This document shows positions 56,462 to 64,000 of a stretch of 64,000 bases of DNA, in pieces. The stretch is from Myxococcus xanthus (GTDB taxonomy: Bacteria; Myxococcota; Myxococcia; Myxococcales; Myxococcaceae). Each line of letters opens with the position of its first letter. Position 1 is the first letter of the stretch. Made by a program: the position numbers and the translations under genes. The DNA lies in contig NZ_CP017174.1 of assembly GCF_006402735.1 (NCBI RefSeq), forward strand, positions 8,288,001 through 8,352,000, given 5' to 3'. The notes below the pieces were generated by a model. That model was given only the letters and a program-made list of their open reading frames with translations, was not told the DNA's origin and ran no database searches.

Positions 56462-56666
56462 ATGCGCCAGGGTCCATGGCGGCGACTCCCCACTCAACGC
56501 CCCTCAGCACGTCGTTGGCCGGACGCTTACGCATTTCCCGAGGCAAGGCACGCTTCCTGCTCCGATTCTTGCACACACGAGGCCGAACGGAGCGGGTTCC
56601 TGCCACTTTCCCGTCCTCTCGGCCCCTGCATGCACTCCAAGTCACGCGGGGCTCACTCCCCATCGC

Positions 56667-57089
56667 TTAGTCTTTCAACTCCCTAGGTCCCAGGAGCCCA
56701 TCAATCCAAGCATCAACATTCGCAATCCCTGTTCGCCGAATGGCGCGAACGGCCTCTGGCAAAAGTTGGCGCTCAATAACCTCAACCCGCTCGGGAAAAT
56801 AAAAACGCTCAACAGACCACCACTCATCAAAACAATCCAAACTAACGGAAGTAGCACCAAACAGCTGAACATACTCCTCCTGAGCACCATACTCAGACTG
56901 AAGCCAAGCCAAGAAGAGAAGCTTCACCTGCGCCAAATGCTCGTCGCGGTTCCACGGCGAACGATCCGGCTCTCCCTTGCGCCACAATTGTGGCTCCAAT
57001 AGCCATTCAACATCACCAACCCCCAAATCACGCACACGCACATAAAGCGACTCCTGGGGTCGAATCAGGTAATATGCCTCATGAAGCAC
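56667..57089 (-). CDS. GC-poor hypothetical protein, possible orphan immunity protein
   Basis: 140 aa, acidic, Trp/Leu/Glu-rich, no signal peptide (VLHEAYYLIRPQESLYVRVRDLGV ... GLLGPRELKD). GTG start with GGGAGAGG upstream. The DNA is much poorer in GC than any neighbour. Small acidic cytoplasmic proteins of this kind are typical of immunity genes in myxobacterial toxin loci, and a truncated toxin-like lipoprotein lies in the same island. That link is inference; no family recognised. Confidence 0.5.
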   Translation of the reverse strand: MLHEAYYLIRPQESLYVRVRDLGVGDVEWLLEPQLWRKGEPDRSPWNRDEHLAQVKLLFLAWLQSEYGAQEEYVQLFGATSVSLDCFDEWWSVERFYFPERVEVIERQLLPEAVRAIRRTGIANVDAWIDGLLGPRELKD

Positions 57090-57164
57090 GTTAAGCCTCT
57101 CCCTATCGCCAAAGGTCTCTCATCATTCCCTGAAACGAAGGACTCATCTCAAGCTTCTTCTTGA

Positions 57165-58730
57165 GGGTGTGGCTCCCATCCTGATCAAGCTGCGCGCCGC
57201 ACCTCGGCCCTCTGCGGTGCAAGCGTGAGGTGCATGGCTGCGTCCCACCGTTCGGAGAGCACCAGGGCGCGCAAGTCCAGGATGTGCTGGCCGGACGCCT
57301 CCTTCCAGCGGGCGCCGGGGCGCTTCATGCGCAGGGAGACGAGAGACTTGCAGGTGGCCTCCACGTTGCCGCTGCCAATGGGAAGTCCCCGTGCGCGTGC
57401 CTCGGCATAGTGCATTCGCTCGCCGTGGTTCTCCAGGTAGGTGAGGGCCTCGTGCACCGGCTGGCAGTCACCGAGGACGACATGCCGCTTGCCGCTGGCG
57501 TGCAACGTCATGGCAATGGTCCACGACGCTCCGGGCGTGTTGAGCAGGGACAGCTTCCACTTCTCACGCAGCGCGGAGGCCTTCTCCTCCCCAGCCACCA
57601 CGCGCGCCGCACTCCCAAGCTTCTCCATCAGGTGCCAGAAGTCCACCAAGCGCGCCGGCTTCTTGGCCGCGGGGGCGTGGGTGGCCAGCGCCTCGTCCAG
57701 CAGGGCGTGCAACTCAGGAGCGCCATCGGTGAGGACGACGACGGACAGGCCGCGCCGTCTGGAAACCAGGGCCTGGACGTCGCGGGCCAGGCGCTCGGTC
57801 ACCTCGCGGGCCTCGCCCCGCGGCATCCGCCCGTAGCGCAGGGTGCCCAGCGCTTCGCCGTGGGCGTCGTGGAAGGTGAGGCAGGCCGCGTAGGCCATGC
57901 GCCAGACGACGTCCACCGGGCGCGTGGGGGCGCCCTTGCGAGGGTGGCCCACTGGCCGCCGCTTCGGCTCCTCCATCGGCACGGCCACCCTGTCCATGCT
58001 GGCGCTCACGCCGCGAGTGCCTCGGGGCACTCTCAGCTCCCGGGCCAGCGCAGCCTCCACCCGAGGCCGCTGGCCGCCATACAGCGCTCCCACCGCATGC
58101 CCCACCCGCTCGAAGGAGGCTCGGCAATACGGCAGCACACCCACCTGACGCGCCGTCGCTTCTGCCTCCCGCGAAGTGCCTCGCGCCAGCAGGTACGCCA
58201 TGGGCACCGCCGCCTCCGGTAACCAGCCGTCAGCCACGCACCCGGCTTGGACGCTGACGGTGTCCACCGTGGGGCCATTGCGCTCGCCCACCCGCCGGTA
58301 GAGGCTTCTCTCTATTTCGACGGGCCCTTGCCGCGTCTTGTACGTTGCCGGGTACCGTCCGACTCGCACGTAGGACTGGCCTTCGATGAGGACTCGCGCC
58401 GCGTCGAGGTCGAGCCCTCGAAGCAACCTCCGCTTCATCAACCGCTCCGTTTGTTCCGCTCCGGCATTCACCTCCTGCCATGCGGCGTCGAACGCGGCCA
58501 GGTCCCCTCTGCTCGCTCCCTCCACCCCTCGGTGGGCGCGCTTCAGCGTCTCCTCCAGCGCCTTGACGCTGTCCTCGAATCCTTCCGGCACTTCGATGGT
58601 CACCTTTGGCATCGTTGGATGTCCTCCAGTGGCACAACCCACCAGTGGCCTCGCATGCTGCCGACCATCAGGCCTCCGGTGGTCCCCTTGCCTGTCAGCT
58701 CGCTCGCTGCTCAGTGCCAGATCCACACCC
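57165..58730 (-). mobile_element. ISKra4-type insertion sequence, 1566 bp, with 5-bp target duplication
   Basis: Ends are inverted: GGGTGTGGCTC at 57165 and, complementary, GGGTGTGGATC at 58730. CTTGA precedes the left end (57160-57164) and follows the right end (58731-58735), consistent with a 5-bp target duplication. One transposase gene. Confidence 0.75.
57185..58612 (-). CDS. ISKra4-family transposase
   Basis: 475 aa. Matches the ISKra4 layout: N-terminal helical part, central ERSLYRRVGERNGPTVD, catalytic region VSASMDRVAVPM (Asp), VVVLTDGAPELHALL (Asp), LVDFWHLMEKLG and the C-terminal GLPIGSGNVEATCKSLVSLRMKRPGARW (Glu). ATG at 58612 gives MPKVTIEVPEGF; the longer frame is not coding. 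Appears intact. Confidence 0.85.
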   Translation of the reverse strand: MPKVTIEVPEGFEDSVKALEETLKRAHRGVEGASRGDLAAFDAAWQEVNAGAEQTERLMKRRLLRGLDLDAARVLIEGQSYVRVGRYPATYKTRQGPVEIERSLYRRVGERNGPTVDTVSVQAGCVADGWLPEAAVPMAYLLARGTSREAEATARQVGVLPYCRASFERVGHAVGALYGGQRPRVEAALARELRVPRGTRGVSASMDRVAVPMEEPKRRPVGHPRKGAPTRPVDVVWRMAYAACLTFHDAHGEALGTLRYGRMPRGEAREVTERLARDVQALVSRRRGLSVVVLTDGAPELHALLDEALATHAPAAKKPARLVDFWHLMEKLGSAARVVAGEEKASALREKWKLSLLNTPGASWTIAMTLHASGKRHVVLGDCQPVHEALTYLENHGERMHYAEARARGLPIGSGNVEATCKSLVSLRMKRPGARWKEASGQHILDLRALVLSERWDAAMHLTLAPQRAEVRRAA

Positions 58731-58767
58731 CTTGAAGCCTTGCAGGCCACCCGAATGAGAGCGGCCC

Positions 58768-59402
58768 ATGCCGAACACCCGCACGCGATACCGCCCAGTC
58801 GGCCTCAAGGAGGCGGAGCTCATCCTCGTCAGTGGATGCTCGGCGTTCCCCGCCCCGACTGCCCGACCAGCCCATCTTCTACCCGGTGATGAACGCCGAG
58901 TACGCACGGCAGATTGCCCGGGACTGGAATACGCCGGACGCGGGCTCCGGGCACGCGGGCTTCGTCACGGCCTTCGACGTGGGGGGCGGACTACGCCTCA
59001 CGCTTTCCCGTGCGAACCGTGGGCAACAGTCTCCACCAGGAGCTGTGGGTCCCCGCCGAGGAGCTGGCCACCTTTAATCAGCACATCCAAGGCCCCGTGC
59101 GATTCACGGAGGCCTGGTACGGCCCCGGCTACCTCGGTCCGGACACCTCACTGGTTCCTCTTGAGCGCCAGCTCCTGGCCCTGTTCGAGCAGAGCAGCGA
59201 CGCCCTGTCATTGCTTCAGGCCAACACCGCCGTCTGTCTCTTCAACTCCGCCTGGTGGTCCTCCACCCCGGCGTCAGCCCAGGGACTAAACCCATCCGAC
59301 CATCTTCGGCTGCTCGACCGCCTCCGCCACGCATGGGTAACCCTGCACCCCACATGGCCCCTCCCGGTCCCGGGTGCGAATCGTCAAACGGACCCACAAT
59401 GA
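58768..59402 (+). pseudogene. ADP-ribosylation/crystallin J1-like gene with two frameshifts
   Basis: Coding similarity to the myxobacterial family is spread over three frames: TRYRPVGLKEAELILVSGCSAFP (from 58768), then PPRLPDQPIFYPVMNAEYARQIARDWNT, then ADYASRFPVRTVGNSLHQELWVPAEELATFNQHIQG to the stop at 59402. The shifts fall at a C run near 58848-58851 and a G run at 58981-58986, each explained by one extra base. Either a decayed gene or two homopolymer sequencing errors. Confidence 0.65.
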
Positions 59403-59431
59403 AAATGCGCCCCATGCGTTATTAGGCGCGA

Positions 59432-59465
59432 CCCATTTTGCGACCCCGTTCCGTATCCCATTTTG
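59432..59465. promoter_or_regulatory. Direct repeat CCCATTTTG upstream of the sigma-factor operon
   Basis: CCCATTTTG occurs at 59432-59440 and again at 59457-59465, 25 bp apart, within 40 bp of the sigma factor start. It is AT-richer than the surroundings and could be part of an autoregulated promoter or an operator. Confidence 0.4.
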
Positions 59466-59470
59466 AAGGG

Positions 59471-60220
59471 ATGACGGACGGCCGGGCATTGGGCTCGAGC
59501 CGGCTCGCGACGAGGGACGGAGCTACCGTGCTGCCTGGAAACGACCGGTCCGTCTTGGAGGCTTTCCGCCGGGGGGAGACGTCCGTCCTCACGCAGGTGT
59601 ACCGGACCTATTCGCCGGAGGTGCTCCGCTACCTCTCGCGAAAGTTCGCGGTGGGCACGGACGGGGGGACGCGGACCGCCGCGTTGTCCGCGCTGGATTT
59701 GGACGCCGCCCATCAAGAGACGTTCGTCCGGGCCTTCCGGCCCAACATGCGGCAGGCCTACGACGGGGTTCGCCCCTACCTGGGCTTCCTCCTCACGGTG
59801 GCGCGCTCGACGGCCATCGACCTGATGCGCGCATCGGGACGCGTGTCCCGCGAGGCCGTCCCCATGGACGACGCGCCCGAGCTGACACACCTGCCCACCG
59901 AGGGCCGGACGCCAGAAGAAGAGGCCCTCAGCACCGAAGTGCGCGACCTGGTCCGCGCCTTCCTCGACACACTCACGGACGAAGGCCGCGCCCTGGCGCA
60001 GCTGCGTTTCGTGGAAGGACTTTCGCAGGAATCCGCCGCCCAGCAACTCCAGCTCACCCGAGGCGAAGTCCGGGTGCGCGAGCGGCGGATGCGGACGCAG
60101 TTCACCGAGCATTTGAAGGACTCGGGCTGGCTGGACGCATCGGCCGAGCCCGGGCGGATGGAGCTGGGAGTCCTCCTGGCCTCGCTCGCCCTGTGCGCAA
60201 TAGGGAGCATGCCCTCATGA
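59471..60220 (+). CDS. RNA polymerase sigma factor, sigma-70 (ECF-like) family
   Basis: 249 aa. Region 2 is visible (FRRGETSVLTQVYRTYSPEVLRYL ... DAAHQETFVRAF) and region 4 (LRFVEGLSQESAAQQLQLTRGEVRVRERRMR), separated by an Asp/Glu-rich linker. The C-terminal tail is hydrophobic (LGVLLASLALCAIGSM). The ATG at 59471 has an SD directly adjacent (GAAGGG); a GTG at 59528 with GGAG at good spacing is an alternative. It overlaps the anti-sigma gene by ATGA. Probably directs its own operon, including the caspase gene. Confidence 0.8.
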   Translation: MTDGRALGSSRLATRDGATVLPGNDRSVLEAFRRGETSVLTQVYRTYSPEVLRYLSRKFAVGTDGGTRTAALSALDLDAAHQETFVRAFRPNMRQAYDGVRPYLGFLLTVARSTAIDLMRASGRVSREAVPMDDAPELTHLPTEGRTPEEEALSTEVRDLVRAFLDTLTDEGRALAQLRFVEGLSQESAAQQLQLTRGEVRVRERRMRTQFTEHLKDSGWLDASAEPGRMELGVLLASLALCAIGSMPS

Positions 60221-60975
60221 GGTGGTACGAGAGACATATCGACGCCAGCCTGACCCGGTGGTCGCTGGGAGACCTGTCCTCCCACCAGTCCGCTCGCCTG
60301 CTGCGCCACGCTCACGCCTGCCAGCGCTGCGGCACCCGCTACGAGCGCTGGGCCCAGGCCCACCGCGCCCTGGAGGGCAATGACATCCACGCCCCCTCCT
60401 CCGTGGAACTCCAAGCATTGTCACTCGGAGGACTGGAGGCCGCCCTCGCCGCGGCCGCGCCGGAACAGGCTCCGTCCCGGTGGCCCTCCCTGGCCCTGCT
60501 CGGCGGCGCGCTGGCCGCTGTCTTCCTCGCGGTGGTGCTTGTCCCCACCGCCACGACGACGCCCGGCGAGTTCGTCGCCCGCGGCGAAGGCACCGCGCCG
60601 CCCGGCGTCGCCCTGCGAATCTTCTGCGCCACCCCGGGCCAGGCCCTGCGCGAGCTGCACGCCGGAGGTGCCTGCCGCGCCGGTGCCATGCTGGCCTTCG
60701 CCGCCGGTGGACATGCGCCTTTCACTCACGTCGCGGTCCAGGTCCGCGGCGCCAAGAAAGCGGAGGTGACGGCCGGTCCCTTCGCCCTGTCCGGAGGCTT
60801 GGGCAAGGAAGCCCCCCTCGAGCTGACCGTGCCCATGCCGGAGACGGCGGGCACCGTCGAAGTCGTCGCCGTCTTCGCAGGCAGCCCGGCCGAGTCCCTG
60901 GCGACCCTGCGCGGTGAACAGACAGAGGGCACGGTGGTGCTCAAGCAGTCAGTGAGGGTAGAGGAAGCTCCATGA
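60217..60975 (+). CDS. Anti-sigma-factor-like membrane protein (zinc motif HxxxCxxC)
   Basis: 252 aa. N-terminal zinc-type motif HAHACQRC (His31, Cys35, Cys38), as in ZAS anti-sigma factors, preceded by a helix. One transmembrane helix at about 90-110. An extracytoplasmic C-terminal domain of ~140 residues (LRIFCATPG, AFAAGGHAPFTHVAVQVRG) could sense envelope signals. Translationally coupled on both sides (ATGA with sigma, ATGA with the caspase gene). Assignment rests on motif and position. Confidence 0.72.
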   Translation: MRWYERHIDASLTRWSLGDLSSHQSARLLRHAHACQRCGTRYERWAQAHRALEGNDIHAPSSVELQALSLGGLEAALAAAAPEQAPSRWPSLALLGGALAAVFLAVVLVPTATTTPGEFVARGEGTAPPGVALRIFCATPGQALRELHAGGACRAGAMLAFAAGGHAPFTHVAVQVRGAKKAEVTAGPFALSGGLGKEAPLELTVPMPETAGTVEVVAVFAGSPAESLATLRGEQTEGTVVLKQSVRVEEAP

Positions 60976-62705
60976 AAAAACTGGGAGTGCTCCTCGGCGC
61001 CGCGGCACTGCTGCTGGCCCGTGGTGCCTCGGCCGAAGCCGTGGTTCGCCGCGCCCTGGTCATTGCCCATAACGGGAGCGACGACCCGTCGCTCCCGTCG
61101 CTGCGTTTCGCGGACGATGACGGCGTGCTGTGGGCGGAGACGCTTCAACGCCTGGGCGTGGAGACAACGCTGCTGGTGGACCCGGACGAGGCGACCCGCG
61201 CCACGGCCCGGCCGGTGCTCGCGGGCGCCCGGCCCCCAACGCCAGACGAGGTGAAGCGCGAGGTCGCCCGTCTGCGCGCGGCCAACCTGGTGGACCACGA
61301 ATTGGGACGCCAGACAGACGTGCTGCTCGTCTACGTCGGCCACGGCAACACGGACGAAGCCGGACGCGCGTACTTCACCCTCGCGAGTGGACGTCTGGAT
61401 AAAGCAAGCCTTTACGCGGACGTGGTGGACCCGCTCGGCGCCAGCTACGTCCACCTCATCGTGGACGCGTGCCGCGCGTCAGGCGTCGTGGGCAGCCGGG
61501 GCGGTCAGACAGACGCGGCGGTGCTCGCGGAGCTGCGCGGCATGCTGGCCCGCGAGCAGCTCGCCACCCGGCCCACCGTGGGCGCCGTGTTCGCGGAGAG
61601 CGAGGACGGCGAGACGCACGAGTGGTCCCGCATCCGCGCCGGTGTCTTCAGCCACGTGGCACGCTCTGGCCTCATGGGCGCCGCGGACATCAACGGCGAC
61701 GGCAAGGTGGAGTACAGCGAGCTGGGCGCCTTCGTCACCGCGTCGCTCCAGGGCGTGAAGGGCCTTCCCTCGCGCCTGTCCCTCCACGCCTTCGCCCCCA
61801 CCCGCGAGCCCCGGCGTCCGCTGGTGGGCCCCGCGCCGAAGGGCCCTAGCCTTCCGCTGCCCTCCGGGCTCGAGCACTCGCGCATCTCCGTCGAGGACTC
61901 GGACGGACGGAGGCTGGCCGACGTGCGCCGCTCCAAGGAACAATACGTGCTGCTGCGCCTGCCCGAGCGCGACGTGTATTGGATTCGCACGCCCACGCAG
62001 GAGGCCCGCATCACCCTGGCCGAGCTGTCCACCAGCGGCATCATCGACCTGGGCGACCGAGAGCTCCAGGAGCGCGGCCCCGCCGAGGAGGCCCTGCGCA
62101 AGGGCTTGTTCGCGGTGCCGCTCGACAAGGACTTCTACGAGCGCTACGTGGCGGCCTCTGGGCTCGCGCCCGTGGGCCTGTCCCAGGCGTTTCCTCCGAG
62201 CGCGGGCGGCGCCTTTCCGCGGTTCATGGCGCGACAGTCCGACGCCACGGTGGGCTGGGACCTGGGCTGGACGGGACAGCAGGCACCGCTCGGCTTGAGC
62301 ACGCTGGCCACCGGCCCCACCGTGACGTGGCGGCGCGAGGCCCCCCTGCCTTCGCTCTACTACGGCGCGCGTGCCACCTATGGCCTGACGCCCCTGGCCA
62401 CCGACGACATCCGCACCCACCGGGGTGCGCTGCTGGGGCTCCTGGGCGCACAGGCACCGGCATACCTGCGCGTGCCGCTGTTCCTGGAGGCGGGAGCGGG
62501 CTGGGGCTTTCTGGGAATCACTCGCGGACAGGTGCGCATGGGCGACCCCACCGTGCTCTCCACGTACACCGCCGCGGGGGTGACGGGAGCGCTGGCGGGC
62601 GTGCGGCTGCGTCTGGCGGCCACGCTCACCTACGACCGCGTCACCCTGGACCAGCGCAATTACTGGGACCGCGCGTTCGGCTTCGAACTGGCGCTGCGAC
62701 GCTGA
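60972..62705 (+). CDS. Exported caspase-family (C14) protein with EF-hand loop
   Basis: 577 aa. Signal peptide (LGVLLGAAALLLARGASA). Caspase-like domain ~25-260: catalytic His124 in VYVGHGN and Cys167 in VDACRASG. Inside this domain lies a canonical 12-residue EF-hand loop, DINGDGKVEYSE (239-250), suggesting calcium control as in some metacaspases. The C-terminal ~200 residues (390-577) look like an amphipathic beta-barrel or sandwich (YYGARATYGL, RVPLFLEAGAGWGFLG, RLRLAATLTYDRV ... FELALRR), possibly an outer-membrane anchor. Third gene of the sigma/anti-sigma operon. Substrates unknown. Confidence 0.82.
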   Translation: MKKLGVLLGAAALLLARGASAEAVVRRALVIAHNGSDDPSLPSLRFADDDGVLWAETLQRLGVETTLLVDPDEATRATARPVLAGARPPTPDEVKREVARLRAANLVDHELGRQTDVLLVYVGHGNTDEAGRAYFTLASGRLDKASLYADVVDPLGASYVHLIVDACRASGVVGSRGGQTDAAVLAELRGMLAREQLATRPTVGAVFAESEDGETHEWSRIRAGVFSHVARSGLMGAADINGDGKVEYSELGAFVTASLQGVKGLPSRLSLHAFAPTREPRRPLVGPAPKGPSLPLPSGLEHSRISVEDSDGRRLADVRRSKEQYVLLRLPERDVYWIRTPTQEARITLAELSTSGIIDLGDRELQERGPAEEALRKGLFAVPLDKDFYERYVAASGLAPVGLSQAFPPSAGGAFPRFMARQSDATVGWDLGWTGQQAPLGLSTLATGPTVTWRREAPLPSLYYGARATYGLTPLATDDIRTHRGALLGLLGAQAPAYLRVPLFLEAGAGWGFLGITRGQVRMGDPTVLSTYTAAGVTGALAGVRLRLAATLTYDRVTLDQRNYWDRAFGFELALRR

Positions 62706-62716
62706 GGGACCTGCTC

Positions 62717-64000
62717 ATGAAACGCACGTGGATAGCGATGCTCGTGCTCGTCACGGGGTGTGACGGCATCGAGTTGGAGCGGCTCGTCCGGCAGCACCCG
62801 CCACTCACCCGGCTGGTGCCCGAGCCCGCGGGCGCCAACTGCGTCCACGGTGGCCATTTCGTCCGCACGGGCCTGGACCTGAACGACAACGGCGTGCTCG
62901 ACGACGGCGAAGTGACCGTCACCCAGTACGCGTGTGTCACCTCCATCCCCGGCGTGCTGATGCGCGTGCAGGACGAGCCCCCAGGTGAGAACTGCACCGA
63001 GGGCGGCAGGGTGTACCGCGCGGGCCAGGACTCGAATGGCAATGACGAGCTGGAGGACAGCGAGGTCACTCGCGAGGTCTACGGCTGCGCCAGCTCGGAG
63101 GCCGTGGTCACCCGCGTGCGGGCCCGGGAGCCGTTCGTCTTCCCCTGCGGCGAGCATGGCGCCGTAGTCGAGGCCGGGCAGGACCAGGACGGCAACGGCG
63201 TGTTGGACGACTCGGAGGTCCGGGCGACATCCAACCTCTGCGTGATTCCCTCCGAGGTCCGGCTGCGCCAGTCTCCGGCTCCGGCTGGCGCCGCGTGCCC
63301 CACGCCCAGCACCCAGGTGGACGTGGGCACCGACACGGACGCGGACGGCCTGTTCGAGGACGAAGAGGTGATGTCGTCCATGTTCGTGTGCCAGCCCCTG
63401 CACACGCTGGATGGCACCTACCGCGTGCGCAACGCGGTGGACCTCGTGGCGCTGGAGGGCATCTCCCGCGTCCGCGGCAGCCTCTACTTCGACTCCGGGT
63501 CCGTCACGGAGGCCCGCCTCCCCGACTTGATGATGGTCGAAGGCACACTGGAGCTCATCGACACGTCGCTCGAACACGTGGAGATGCCCTCGCTGCGCCT
63601 CGTGGGAGGCCCGCTCCTGGTCGCCAGGAACTCCGCGCTGACCACGCTGACCCTGGGCAACGGCAGCCGCTCCCTGCTCTGGGTCTGGGGAGATTTCAGC
63701 CTGGTGTCCAATCCCTTGCTTCGCACGCTCGCGGGGATGACCGGGGCCCAACCCAGCAGCAACATCCTCTTGAGAGACAACGCTGCCCTGGAAGAGGGTT
63801 ACTTCACGTACGTCTCCGCACACTCCGGCAACATCACCCTGGAAGGCAACGCGAAGCTCTCCACCCTTCCCTTCCGGAACCTCGAATGGGTGGGCGGCTC
63901 CCTGAGCATCATCGGGAATGCTTCGCTGAGCAACCTGAGCGGAACGGTGTTGCAAAAGGTCGTGGGAGACCTGGTCATCGAGGACAACCCAATCCTGACC
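62717..64000 (+). CDS. Repeat lipoprotein (DUF7151-like repeats plus L-domain-like region), partial
   Basis: Runs off the right edge; 428 codons are visible without a stop. Lipoprotein signal (LVLVTGC lipobox). Four repeats of ~50-60 residues, each with a D-x-N-x-N-G-x-L-x-D-x-E-V acidic loop (DLNDNGVLDDGEV, DSNGNDELEDSEV, DQDGNGVLDDSEV, DTDADGLFEDEEV) and Cys pairs. They resemble DUF7151 and probably bind calcium. From about residue 235 the sequence changes to leucine-rich-like repeats (LTTLTLGNGS, NPLLRTLAGM, NASLSNLSG) resembling receptor-L domains. It follows the caspase gene by 11 bp, so is in the same operon. Confidence 0.75.
   Translation, partial: MKRTWIAMLVLVTGCDGIELERLVRQHPPLTRLVPEPAGANCVHGGHFVRTGLDLNDNGVLDDGEVTVTQYACVTSIPGVLMRVQDEPPGENCTEGGRVYRAGQDSNGNDELEDSEVTREVYGCASSEAVVTRVRAREPFVFPCGEHGAVVEAGQDQDGNGVLDDSEVRATSNLCVIPSEVRLRQSPAPAGAACPTPSTQVDVGTDTDADGLFEDEEVMSSMFVCQPLHTLDGTYRVRNAVDLVALEGISRVRGSLYFDSGSVTEARLPDLMMVEGTLELIDTSLEHVEMPSLRLVGGPLLVARNSALTTLTLGNGSRSLLWVWGDFSLVSNPLLRTLAGMTGAQPSSNILLRDNAALEEGYFTYVSAHSGNITLEGNAKLSTLPFRNLEWVGGSLSIIGNASLSNLSGTVLQKVVGDLVIEDNPILT

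Larger units (their letters stand above)
54126..56530 (-). mobile_element. IS66-type insertion sequence, about 2405 bp
   Basis: Ends are imperfect inverted repeats starting GTAA: 54126 GTAACCGTCCGGTCA and, complementary, 56530 GTAAGCGTCCGGCCA, with 20 of the first 26 bases matching. Contains tnpA, tnpB and tnpC on the minus strand in the standard order. The 8-bp flanks (ACAGTTTC left, GCATTTCC right) are not a clear target duplication. Confidence 0.85.

Noticed and set aside
54118..56538. An 8-bp target duplication for the IS66 element
   Set aside because: The flanks ACAGTTTC and GCATTTCC share only five of eight positions, so no duplication can be claimed.

Overview
The window is a 64 kb stretch of very high-GC DNA whose gene content is that of a myxobacterium, most likely Myxococcus or a close relative in the Myxococcaceae. 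The evidence is the presence of MYXO-CTERM sorting tails, TIGR-type Myxococcus paralogous families, many lipoproteins with Asp/Gly-rich linkers, a GAF plus Ser/Thr kinase, and the DnaK/GrpE pair that matches the social-motility chaperone genes sglK/grpS. From memory, family names attached to two genes here (MXAN_6640-type metalloprotease, MXAN_6652-type CxxCH anchor protein) and the position of sglK fit a block collinear with the MXAN_66xx part of the M. xanthus chromosome. This is recall and inference, not a search.

Layout. 1-9.9 kb: a NicO-like metal transporter, a response regulator, a methyltransferase, a three-gene cassette resembling mycobacterial decaprenylphosphoryl-arabinose synthesis (HAD-UbiA fusion, DprE1-like, DprE2-like), a DoxX-like membrane protein and a metallo-beta-lactamase-fold lipoprotein. 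10.1-15.1 kb: a tightly coupled type III polyketide synthase operon (PKS, ICMT-type methyltransferase, acyl carrier protein, fatty acyl-AMP ligase, FAD oxidoreductase) that resembles the phenolic-lipid (srs) pathway with an added starter-loading module. 15.3-18.2 kb: a HmuY-like heme-binding lipoprotein overlapping an anchored zinc protease, behind a Fur-box-like site shared with a divergent 58-aa ORF. 18.2-21.3 kb: modABC with a divergent MarR regulator. 21.4-35.2 kb: housekeeping and envelope genes (HtrA-like protease, YdcF, proS, thpR, a MopE-repeat lipoprotein, a TetR/DUF4336 operon with a palindromic operator). 35.3-40.1 kb: livKHMGF. 40.3-47.9 kb: two DUF2382 proteins, a kinase, sglK/grpS and a phasin-like protein. 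48.1-50.1 kb: a secreted nuclease-like lipoprotein.

50.1-59.4 kb is an accessory island packed with insertion sequences. It holds a complete IS701-type element, an IS21 remnant, an IS66-type element and an ISKra4-type element with a 5-bp target duplication. The surrounding genes are damaged or orphaned: a toxin-like lipoprotein cut by the IS701 element, a GC-poor immunity-like gene, and a doubly frameshifted gene of the myxobacterial ADP-ribosylation/crystallin J1 type.

59.4-64 kb: a sigma factor, a zinc-binding anti-sigma-like membrane protein and a caspase-fold (C14) protein with an EF-hand loop are joined by ATGA overlaps. They are followed by a repeat lipoprotein that runs off the window. 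This caspase operon, the arabinose-lipid cassette and the type III PKS operon are the most notable systems. No rRNA, tRNA or CRISPR array was seen.
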